DNA of 36,469 bases from Streptomyces sp. SM10 (lineage in GTDB: Bacteria; Actinomycetota; Actinomycetes; Streptomycetales; Streptomycetaceae): positions 1 through 36,469 of the forward strand of contig NZ_NEUF01000086.1 of the NCBI RefSeq assembly GCF_002910915.1, given 5' to 3'. How positions within the stretch are numbered: the stretch's first letter is position 1; the number at the start of each line of letters is the position of its first letter. A program made the position numbers and the translations under genes. The notes beneath the pieces are model-generated. The model saw only the letters and a program-made list of their open reading frames with translations. It was not told the DNA's origin and made no database searches. Positions 30,898 through 36,469 of this stretch are shown in pieces.

Positions 30898-31758
30898 TCA
30901 CGTCCGGGCCGTGCCGGGCTCGCGGGGCCCGGACGAAAGACCCTGGCCCCGCAGCTCCTGCGTGCAGCACTTCACGCTGCCGCCGCCCTTGAGCAGCTCG
31001 CCCAGATCCATCGGCACCGGTTCGAAGCCCCGGTCGCGCAGTGGGTCGAAGAGCCCTGTGGCGGCCTGCGGGAGCAGGACGTGGCGGCCGTCGCTGACCG
31101 CGTTGAGGCCCAGCCTCGCGGCGTCCGCCTCACCGGCCAGCAGGGCGTCGGGGAAGAGCCGGGCCAGCACGGACCGGCTGCCCGGCGAGAAGGCCCCGGG
31201 GTAGTACATGATCTCGTCGGCCGCGTCGTCGAGGACGCACAGGGCCGTGTCCAGGTGGTAGTAGCGCGGGTCCACCAGGTCGAGGCCGATCACCGGCCGT
31301 CCGAAGAACTCCTGGGCCTCGTCGTGGGAGAGCGGACTGGACCGGAATCCGCGCCCGGCCAGCAGGTACGAGGCGGTCACCGCGAAGTCGCCCTCGCCCT
31401 CGTTGACATGGGCCGGCTCGTGGATCTCGGTGAATCCGTTGGCCCGGAACCACTCCCGGTGCGCCTCGGCCTCCGCGAACCGCTCACGGTAGGCGAACAG
31501 GGCGCCGAGCACCCGGCCGTCGATCACGGTGGCCCCGTTGGCGGCGAACACCATGTCGGGCAGGTCGGGTCGGGGGGTGAGGAGCTCCACGGTGTGGCCC
31601 AGGGCCCGGTAGCGGTCGCGCAGGTCCTCCCACTGGGTGGTCGCCAGGGGCAGGTCCACGGGTTTGGACGGGTCCATCCACGGATTGATGGAGTAGGTGA
31701 CCTCGAAGTGGGCCGGGGCGCACATCAGGTAGCGACGAGGGGTGGCGTCACGGGTCAA
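30898..31758 (-). CDS. ddaH: Dimethylargininase (DDAH) of the amidinotransferase/guanidino-modifying family
   Basis: This is a 286-aa guanidino-group-modifying enzyme. It starts RRYLMCAPAHFEVTYSINPWM, the family N terminus, and has LPDMVFAANGA, NEGEGDFAV (acidic ligand), YYHLDTALCVL (catalytic His) and GGGSVKCCTQEL near residues 264-265 (catalytic Cys). Expected chemistry is hydrolysis of N-omega-methylated arginines (or arginine) to citrulline plus an amine; arginine deiminase-like activity cannot be excluded. The start is TTG 31758 with GGAG 6 nt upstream, as no ATG is in frame nearby. It is divergent from a TetR gene with a palindrome between them. The 3' end carries a hairpin. Confidence 0.9.
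   Translation of the reverse strand: MTRDATPRRYLMCAPAHFEVTYSINPWMDPSKPVDLPLATTQWEDLRDRYRALGHTVELLTPRPDLPDMVFAANGATVIDGRVLGALFAYRERFAEAEAHREWFRANGFTEIHEPAHVNEGEGDFAVTASYLLAGRGFRSSPLSHDEAQEFFGRPVIGLDLVDPRYYHLDTALCVLDDAADEIMYYPGAFSPGSRSVLARLFPDALLAGEADAARLGLNAVSDGRHVLLPQAATGLFDPLRDRGFEPVPMDLGELLKGGGSVKCCTQELRGQGLSSGPREPGTART
30901..30935. terminator. Hairpin in the 3' end of ddaH, between convergent genes
   Basis: CGTCCGGGCC (30901-30910) and GGCCCGGACG (30926-30935) form a perfect 10-bp stem with a 15-nt loop. It lies inside the last codons of ddaH and just past the Rsm22-like stop at 30893. It could terminate the rightward transcript, with only 4 nt between the genes. Confidence 0.6.
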
Positions 31759-31905
31759 TGCAGGCTCCTCACGAACGGCGGCCGCTGCCGCGGAACGGTG
31801 GGATGCGCACGGGGTGTGTGCGTGAGTTCATGGTGCGCGAACCCGGGCCGCCGCGCTGTGATCCGTTCGGGTGGTTCCTCGGGCGCGGACGGATGGGAGG
31901 CAAGA

Positions 31906-31917
31906 CGATACGTATCG
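31906..31917. promoter_or_regulatory. 12-bp perfect palindrome CGATACGTATCG, TetR operator candidate
   Basis: CGATACGTATCG lies in the 184-bp divergent region between ddaH and tetR, directly over the -35 position for the TAGGCT -10 box at 31931. TetR-family operators of similar sequence and size are common, so autorepression is likely and control of ddaH possible. Confidence 0.7.
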
Positions 31918-31930
31918 GGCCGTGGCCCTC

Positions 31931-31936
31931 TAGGCT
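31931..31936 (+). promoter_or_regulatory. -10 TAGGCT of a probable leaderless tetR mRNA
   Basis: TAGGCT ends 6 nt before ATG 31943, with no Shine-Dalgarno between. The palindrome at 31906-31917 occupies the -35 region. Confidence 0.45.
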
Positions 31937-31942
31937 GGCCCG

Positions 31943-32572
31943 ATGTCACCTCACAAGGCTCCCGACTCCAGTCGCCGCAGCGACCGCTCCCGGCGTGCGA
32001 TCTGCGACGCCGCACTCGCGCTCGTCGGCGAGGTGGGCTACGCGAGAACGACGATCGAGGGGATCGCCGCCCGGGCCGGGGTCGGCAAGCAGACGATCTA
32101 CCGCTGGTGGCCGTCGAAGGCGGCCGTGCTCCTGGAGGCGTTCCTCGCGGAGAGCACCCGCAGCTCTCAGGAGCTGGGCGAGGCCGGCGAGGACGGCGCG
32201 TACCGGATCCCCGACACCGGCGATCTGGCGGCCGACCTGAAACTGGTCCTGCGCGCCACGGTCGACGGGCTGAACGACCCGGTGAGCGCGGCACCCACCC
32301 GGGCCCTGGCGGCCGAGGGGATCATCGATCCCGCGCTTGGGGCCCAATTCGTGGAAAACCTGCTCGAACCACAGCTCCAGTTGTATGTCACACGCCTGCG
32401 TGCGGCCCAGGAGGCCGGCCAGGTGCGCACGGACATCGATCCTCGGATCGCGCTGGAGCTCCTGATCGCCCCGCTCACCCACCGCTGGCTGCTCAGAACC
32501 CTTCCGCTCACCCATGCGTACGCGGACCAGGTCGTCGACCTCACCCTGCGGGGGCTCCTGGTCCGGCCATGA
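31943..32572 (+). CDS. TetR-family regulator beside ddaH
   Basis: This is a 209-aa TetR protein. The HTH is GYARTTIEGIAARAGVGKQTIYRWWPSKAAVLLEAF (about residues 33-67). The ligand/dimer domain has DLAADLKLVLRATVDGLNDP, LEPQLQLYVTRLRAAQEAGQVRTDIDPRIALELLIAPLTHRWLL, of the TetR_C_11 type. It is divergent from ddaH and probably binds the CGATACGTATCG palindrome. The start at ATG 31943 gives a normal length and a leaderless-type promoter. The ligand is unknown; if it controls ddaH, a guanidino compound is a reasonable but untested guess. Confidence 0.93.
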   Translation: MSPHKAPDSSRRSDRSRRAICDAALALVGEVGYARTTIEGIAARAGVGKQTIYRWWPSKAAVLLEAFLAESTRSSQELGEAGEDGAYRIPDTGDLAADLKLVLRATVDGLNDPVSAAPTRALAAEGIIDPALGAQFVENLLEPQLQLYVTRLRAAQEAGQVRTDIDPRIALELLIAPLTHRWLLRTLPLTHAYADQVVDLTLRGLLVRP

Positions 32573-32589
32573 GCCCGACGGAGCATTCC

Positions 32590-32706
32590 ATGACATTCCG
32601 CCCGAGTGTGCCGACCTCTGCACCACGGCCCGGGTACCCCGCTTGGAGACTCTGGCCACCCGAGGAGCAGGATGGTGGGACCATGGAGAGGAAACCGCTG
32701 AGGTGA
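32590..32706 (+). CDS. Possible 38-aa small protein between tetR and the Prim-Pol-like gene
   Basis: ATG 32590 has GGAG 6 nt upstream and opens a 38-codon frame starting MTFRPSVPTSAPRPGYP and ending PLR, stopping 8 nt before the next gene. The composition is Pro/Arg/Trp-rich. I recognise no family. The only support is the ribosome-binding site and the fit into the gap. It may be a chance ORF or a leader peptide. Confidence 0.25.
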   Translation: MTFRPSVPTSAPRPGYPAWRLWPPEEQDGGTMERKPLR

Positions 32707-32714
32707 GGGGATAG

Positions 32715-33458
32715 ATGGGCGCCGATTCCGGCCGCTATCGCGGCACAGAGGGCAGGATTTCCCAGTGGCTGCGCAGGCGGCCGAAACCACAGCCGGAGGC
32801 CGACGACGCGGCCCGGCTGGCGCTGCTCCTGGCCGTCGCCGAGGCAGGAATGCCTGTCTCGCCCGCCGCGCACCCCTCCGGATACCGATGTTCGTGCGAA
32901 CGCATCGGCTGCCCCACCCCGGCACGGCACCCCGTCTCCTTCGCCTGGCAGACGCAGTCGACGACGGACAGCGCACAGATCGAGCGCTGGGCGGCCAGTC
33001 AGCCGCTGGCCAACTTCATCACCGCGACGGGCATGATCCACGACGTCCTCGACGTCCCCCTCTCCGCCGGGCGCGTGGCCCTCGACCGGCTCACCGCCGC
33101 CGGGATCGACGTCGGCCCCGTGGCCCAGTCCGGCACCGACCGGATGCTCTTCTTCACCGCCACCCGCGGCACGCCCGACGACGAGGACGAGTGGTGGCCG
33201 TGCGAGCTGGACTGCCACCCCGAGACCATGGACGAGCATCCGGGGATGCGCTGGCACTGCCGGGGCAGCTACGTCCTCCTGCCGCCCGCACGGCTCCCCG
33301 GTGAGCTGGACGTGCACTGGATCCGCGGACCGGAGAACCCGCTGCCCGACCCGCTGACCCTGCTCGAGATCCTCACCGACGCCTGCACCCGGTACGCGGA
33401 CACGGCCGACGAGAGCGACCTCGACCACGACTCGGTGGCCTGGCCCCTCAGCCGCTGA
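32715..33458 (+). CDS. Prim-Pol-like (bifunctional DNA primase/polymerase N-terminal domain) protein, degenerate
   Basis: This 247-aa protein corresponds to the small Streptomyces proteins annotated as bifunctional DNA primase/polymerase. The N-terminal zinc-knuckle-like YRCSCERIGCPTPARHPVSFAW is diagnostic, followed by FITATGMIHDVLDVPLSAGRVALDRL. In active archaeo-eukaryotic primases this position carries a DxD metal pair; here it is Asp113-Val-Pro115, so one acidic ligand is missing. No helicase domain follows. It is therefore probably not a functional polymerase and may bind nucleotides or act in regulation. ATG 32715 has GAGGGG about 5 nt upstream. There are no plasmid or phage genes nearby. 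Confidence 0.85.
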   Translation: MGADSGRYRGTEGRISQWLRRRPKPQPEADDAARLALLLAVAEAGMPVSPAAHPSGYRCSCERIGCPTPARHPVSFAWQTQSTTDSAQIERWAASQPLANFITATGMIHDVLDVPLSAGRVALDRLTAAGIDVGPVAQSGTDRMLFFTATRGTPDDEDEWWPCELDCHPETMDEHPGMRWHCRGSYVLLPPARLPGELDVHWIRGPENPLPDPLTLLEILTDACTRYADTADESDLDHDSVAWPLSR

Positions 33459-33463
33459 CCGGG

Positions 33464-33481
33464 CCGGGCCACAGGGCCCGG
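33464..33481. terminator. Hairpin between convergent genes
   Basis: CCGGGCC (33464-33470) and GGCCCGG (33475-33481) with a 4-nt loop sit in the 44-nt gap between the Prim-Pol-like gene and the leftward lipoprotein gene. It is short but well placed. Confidence 0.6.
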
Positions 33482-33502
33482 GCGCCCTCACGCGTTCGGC
33501 GG

Positions 33503-34501
33503 TCAGGAGCCCTGCGCCGCGACCAGACCGGGCAGCCGGTTCAGCACGCGCACCTTGCCTTCGGCCTCGCCGGCCCCCTTCGTGGGGACGTAGACCAGCT
33601 GGCTGGAGACCCGCTCCTTGGTGAGCGTGCTCTTCACCTCTCCGGTCAGCAGCGCCCGCACGTCGGCGGTGACCGTCGGCCGCAGCCCCTCCGCCGCCGT
33701 CTGCCGCTCGAAGTGCTTGCTGCTGAAGAAGACCAGTGCCCCGCCGTCCTCCGTCGTCAGCCCCAGCGGGGCGAACGTCCCGGAATCCAGCGCCTGGTCG
33801 TCGTACTGGTAGGAGAAGCCGGCCCTGCGGGTGTTCTTCCGTGCGTCCCGCCAGCCCGACGTCATCGACCCCGGGGCGAACACGTCCGGTGCGCCGTCCC
33901 TGAGATAGTCCGTGTAGGTGCTGCTCAGCTCCCCCGGAGGGGTGGCCAGCGCCGCGTCCGTCCCCGCCGAGGGCACGGGCTGCGCCCAGCCGTCGGCATC
34001 CTTGCGGAACTTCGGGATCTCCGAGGGGGAGGCGACCGCCAGGTAGGAGACCTTCCACGGGGCGTCCGGCCCGGTGCGCACGAACGTCAGCAGCCAGCGG
34101 GTGTCCAGCTTCCCGTCGTCCTGGTCCCGGTTGGAGTCGGTGTCCGCGAGGAACCAGCGCGGCCAGCCCGCCTTCCGGGGGATGACGTAGGAGGCGTCGG
34201 TCAGCTCCAGCGGCTTGTGGGCCGTGTTGCCCTCCGGGCTGTTCTTCCGCCGCGCGACCAGACCGGCCTGGTTGATCGCGCCGAGCGAACCCGTCACCCG
34301 GTCCGCGTCGAGCTCCGGATCGTACGCCTTGTCCGCCTTGTTGTACGCGACGGTGAAGTCCTCCAGGGCCTTCGCGGCCTCCGACTCCGTCGCTCCCGGC
34401 ACGACTTCCAGCTCACCGTGTACCGTCACGCAGCCGTTCGCCGTCACGACCACTACCGTCGCCGTCGCGAGCCCCGCCGCCAGTCGACCCAGCCTTCTCA
34501 T
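33503..34501 (-). CDS. Exported putative lipoprotein, unknown family, downstream of efeU
   Basis: This is a 332-aa protein. The signal sequence MRRLGRLAAGLATATVVVV is followed by TANGC-VTV. The Cys suggests lipidation, but the lipobox is weak (Ala at -3 and Asn at -2), so signal peptidase I cleavage is an alternative. The mature part starts HGELEVVPGATESEAAKALEDFTVAYNKADKAYDPEL. It contains a wHTH-free alpha/beta pattern with WLLTFVRTGPDAPWKVSYLAVASPSEIPKF and VFFSSKHFERQTAAEGLRPTVTADVRALLTGEVK. I know such proteins only as uncharacterised Streptomyces lipoproteins. ATG 34501 has GAAGG 7 nt upstream and lies 89 nt inside the efeU coding sequence, implying co-transcription with the iron genes. 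Confidence 0.85.
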   Translation of the reverse strand: MRRLGRLAAGLATATVVVVTANGCVTVHGELEVVPGATESEAAKALEDFTVAYNKADKAYDPELDADRVTGSLGAINQAGLVARRKNSPEGNTAHKPLELTDASYVIPRKAGWPRWFLADTDSNRDQDDGKLDTRWLLTFVRTGPDAPWKVSYLAVASPSEIPKFRKDADGWAQPVPSAGTDAALATPPGELSSTYTDYLRDGAPDVFAPGSMTSGWRDARKNTRRAGFSYQYDDQALDSGTFAPLGLTTEDGGALVFFSSKHFERQTAAEGLRPTVTADVRALLTGEVKSTLTKERVSSQLVYVPTKGAGEAEGKVRVLNRLPGLVAAQGS

Positions 34502-35348
34502 CCGTTGCCTTCTGCGCCTTCTGATCCGTCGTCCGCACTGACCGCCTGAACCCTACCGGGGCGAGGAACAGCGCGAGCGTGGGGATGAGATACAGCGCCC
34601 ACACCGTGACCTGAAGGACGGTCGGATCCGCCTGGAAGTTGAAGACACCCTTGAGCAGGGTGCCGTACCAGCTGTCCGGCGGGATCGTGGCCGTGATGTC
34701 GAACGCCTTGTCGCCCAGGCCGCCGAGGAAGCGGGCCTCCTGGAGGTCGTGCACCCCGTAGGCGAGCACCCCCGCCGCGACGACCACGAGCATCCCGCCC
34801 GTCCACGTGAAGAACTTCGACAGGTTGATCCTCAGCGCACCCCGGTAGAACAGCCAGCTCAGCACGACGGCGGTCGCGATACCCAGCAGCACTCCGATCA
34901 GCGGGGAGGAGGAGCCCTCCCCGCTCGCCCGCACGGAGGCCCAGACGAACAGGGCGGTCTCCAGGCCCTCACGGCCCACCGCCAGGAAGGCCGTGGCGAC
35001 CAGGGCGCCGGTCCCCATCGCCAGTGCGCTGTCGAGCCTTCCGTGCAGTTCCTTCTTCAGATGCCGCGCGGTGCGCCGCATCCAGAACACCATCCACGTC
35101 ACCAGCCCCACGGCGATGACCGAGAGCGACCCGCCGAGCGCCTCCTGCGCCTCGAACGTCAGCTCCTGGGAGCCGAATTCGAGCGCGGCGCCGAAGGCCA
35201 GGGAGAGCGTGCAGGCGATGGCGATCCCGGTCCACACCGGACGCAGTGCGTCACGGCGTCCGGTCTTGACCAGATAGGCGATGAGGATGCAGACGACCAG
35301 GCCGGCTTCGAGGCCCTCCCGCAGGCCGATCAGATAGTTGCCGAACAT
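34413..35348 (-). CDS. efeU: EfeU/FTR1-family high-affinity iron permease
   Basis: This is a 311-aa membrane protein of the FTR1/EfeU family, with seven hydrophobic segments and two iron-binding REGLE motifs: GLREGLEAGLVVC in TM1 and VGREGLETALFVW in the middle. The pair forms the Fe3+ translocation path. In EfeUOB systems it imports iron delivered by periplasmic or extracellular EfeO and EfeB. The C-terminal tail after GFRRSVRTTDQKAQ is hydrophilic, Gly/Arg/Asp-rich, and extends 89 nt into the next gene. ATG 35348 starts 22 nt after the efeB stop. Operon control by an iron regulator such as DmdR is likely, but the promoter lies outside the window. Confidence 0.94.
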   Translation of the reverse strand: MFGNYLIGLREGLEAGLVVCILIAYLVKTGRRDALRPVWTGIAIACTLSLAFGAALEFGSQELTFEAQEALGGSLSVIAVGLVTWMVFWMRRTARHLKKELHGRLDSALAMGTGALVATAFLAVGREGLETALFVWASVRASGEGSSSPLIGVLLGIATAVVLSWLFYRGALRINLSKFFTWTGGMLVVVAAGVLAYGVHDLQEARFLGGLGDKAFDITATIPPDSWYGTLLKGVFNFQADPTVLQVTVWALYLIPTLALFLAPVGFRRSVRTTDQKAQKATDEKAGSTGGGARDGDGSGRDGERLRDGTR

Positions 35349-35370
35349 GGCGGCCCCTCCACGGTGTCGG

Positions 35371-36469
35371 TCATGAGAACAGCGCCCGGCCCCACCAGTC
35401 GTCCGTGTCCCGGACGCCGGGCGGGACGGCGAAGACGGCCGAACCCACGTGCTGGATGTACTCGTTGAGCGCGTCGGATGCCGCGAGGCCGCGCTGCACC
35501 GGGATGAAGCCCGTGCGCATGTCCCGCTGGTAGGCGAGGAAGAACAGCCCCGCGTCGAGCCTGCCCAGACCGTCCGTGCCGTCGGTGAAGGAGTAGCCAC
35601 GGCGCAGGATGGTCGCCCCGTTGTTGGTGTCGGGGTGGGCCAGGCGCACATGGGCGGTCGGCAGCATGGCCTTCAGGAACGGCTCGTCGCGCTCCTTCGC
35701 CCTGCCCACCGGCGCGCCCTCGCCCTTGTCCCGGCCGAAGATGTCCTCCTGCTCCTGCAGCGGAGCCCTGTCCCACGTCTCGATGTGCATCCGGATGCGC
35801 CGGGCGACCAGGTACGAACCGCCGCTCATCCAGCCGGCGCCGTCGGCGGCGTCCGCCCACACGTGCTTCTTCAGGGCGTCGTCGTCCGTGCCCGAGATGT
35901 TCCGGGTGCCGTCCTTGAAGCCCATCATGTTGCGCGGGGTCTGTGAGCCGGGAGTCGTCGAGGACGTCTTGCCGAACCCCAGCTGCGACCAGCGGACGGA
36001 CGCGCGCCCCATGCCGATCCTGGCGAGGTTCCGGATGGCGTGGACCGCGACCTGCGGGTCGTCCGCGCACGCCTGGACGCACAGATCGCCGCCGCTGCGG
36101 GCGGCGTCGAGATTGTCCCCGGGGAACTTGGGCAGATCCACCAGCGCTTCGGGCCGCCGGTCCTCCAGGCCGAAGCGGCCCCCGGCGAAGAGGGAGGGGC
36201 CGAAGCCGAGGGTGAGCGTCAGCCGGGACGGCCGCAGGCCCAGCGCCTCGCCGGTGTCGTCCGGCGGAGCCTGTGCCGGGCCCCCGTACGCCCCTTCGCC
36301 CACGGCTCGTCCGGCGGTCATCCGCTCGGCGGCGCGGGTCCACTCCCGCAGCAGCGCGACCAGTTCGGCCCGGTCCTGCGTCGTCACGTCGAAGGCGGCG
36401 AAGTGCAGCCTGTCCTGCACCGCGGTGGCGATGCCCGCCTGGTGCGTCCCGTGGAAGGGCACGGCGGCG
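35371..36469 (-). CDS. efeB: Deferrochelatase/peroxidase EfeB (DyP type), 5' end outside the window
   Basis: About 366 C-terminal codons of a DyP-type haem peroxidase are visible, starting at AAVPFHGTHQAGI, the conserved beginning of the catalytic domain. The Tat signal lies beyond the right edge. Motifs are GFKDGTRN (catalytic Asp in GxxDG), PTAHVRLAHPDT (haem-ligand His), ILRRGYSFTDG (catalytic Arg), IETWDRAPLQEQEDIFGRDKGEGAPVG, and the C-terminal ALNEYIQHVGSAVFAVPPGV. EfeB oxidises Fe2+ or removes iron from haem outside the membrane and hands it to the EfeU permease. The gene is 22 nt upstream of efeU. efeO is probably further upstream. Confidence 0.95.
   Translation of the reverse strand, partial: AAVPFHGTHQAGIATAVQDRLHFAAFDVTTQDRAELVALLREWTRAAERMTAGRAVGEGAYGGPAQAPPDDTGEALGLRPSRLTLTLGFGPSLFAGGRFGLEDRRPEALVDLPKFPGDNLDAARSGGDLCVQACADDPQVAVHAIRNLARIGMGRASVRWSQLGFGKTSSTTPGSQTPRNMMGFKDGTRNISGTDDDALKKHVWADAADGAGWMSGGSYLVARRIRMHIETWDRAPLQEQEDIFGRDKGEGAPVGRAKERDEPFLKAMLPTAHVRLAHPDTNNGATILRRGYSFTDGTDGLGRLDAGLFFLAYQRDMRTGFIPVQRGLAASDALNEYIQHVGSAVFAVPPGVRDTDDWWGRALFS

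Noticed and set aside
32715..33458. Integrated plasmid or phage element suggested by the Prim-Pol-like protein
   Set aside because: There are no rep, tra, integrase or att-like repeats around it, and codon use matches its neighbours.

Overview
The window reads as chromosomal DNA of a Streptomyces (or a very close actinomycete). GC is very high, with strong G/C at third codon positions. GTG, TTG and probably CTG starts are used. The window holds an actinobacterial type-A RNase P RNA, a conservon (cvn) operon, Tat-exported PhoD, EfeUOB-type iron genes and a Prim-Pol-like protein. I saw no tRNA, rRNA, IS element, phage gene or CRISPR array.

Layout. (1) 1-5.8 kb is a housekeeping block: the 5' end of a leftward gene of unknown function; an overlapping rightward trio (Nif3-like protein, coiled-coil zinc-ribbon protein, RNase HI/histidine-phosphatase fusion); a leftward KDPG aldolase and YaaA; and a TetR regulator. 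(2) rnpB lies at about 5.85-6.26 kb. (3) 6.3-10.1 kb holds a large SUKH (SMI1/KNR4) protein with a poly-Asp tract, a PadR regulator overlapping an SGNH hydrolase, and a divergent SnoaL-like protein. (4) 10.4-14.8 kb is a complete five-gene conservon (kinase-like CvnA, roadblock CvnB, DUF742 CvnC, GTPase CvnD, cytochrome P450), facing a class I terpene cyclase at 14.85-15.9 kb. (5) 16-21.7 kb holds a PPOX-fold flavoprotein, two GNAT acetyltransferases, a family 2 glycosyltransferase, a divergent MFS exporter/TetR pair with a clear dyad operator, and a truncated aldo/keto reductase remnant. (6) 21.7-28.4 kb holds a PhzF-like isomerase, a secreted lamin-tail-domain protein, a short-chain dehydrogenase, PhoD, a Gfo/Idh oxidoreductase and a Bcr/CflA-type MFS exporter. 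(7) 28.4-36.5 kb holds a lipoprotein, an Rsm22-like methyltransferase, a dimethylargininase divergent from a TetR gene with a palindromic operator, a degenerate Prim-Pol protein, and an iron-uptake cluster (partial EfeB, EfeU, and a lipoprotein gene starting inside efeU).

How the genes work together. The most system-like locus is the conservon with its terpene cyclase. A membrane kinase-like protein, a roadblock protein, a DUF742 protein and a small GTPase form a G-protein-like signalling module. The P450 is translationally coupled to the GTPase and carries E-V-M-W where the canonical ExxR motif should be. The adjacent convergent terpene synthase has intact DDxxD and NSE motifs, so the locus may couple signalling to a small terpenoid product. 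Elsewhere the order is mostly short transcription units with their own regulators. Several units have a -10-like hexamer 6-8 nt before the start codon, which is the signature of leaderless mRNAs. GC-rich hairpins sit between several converging genes.
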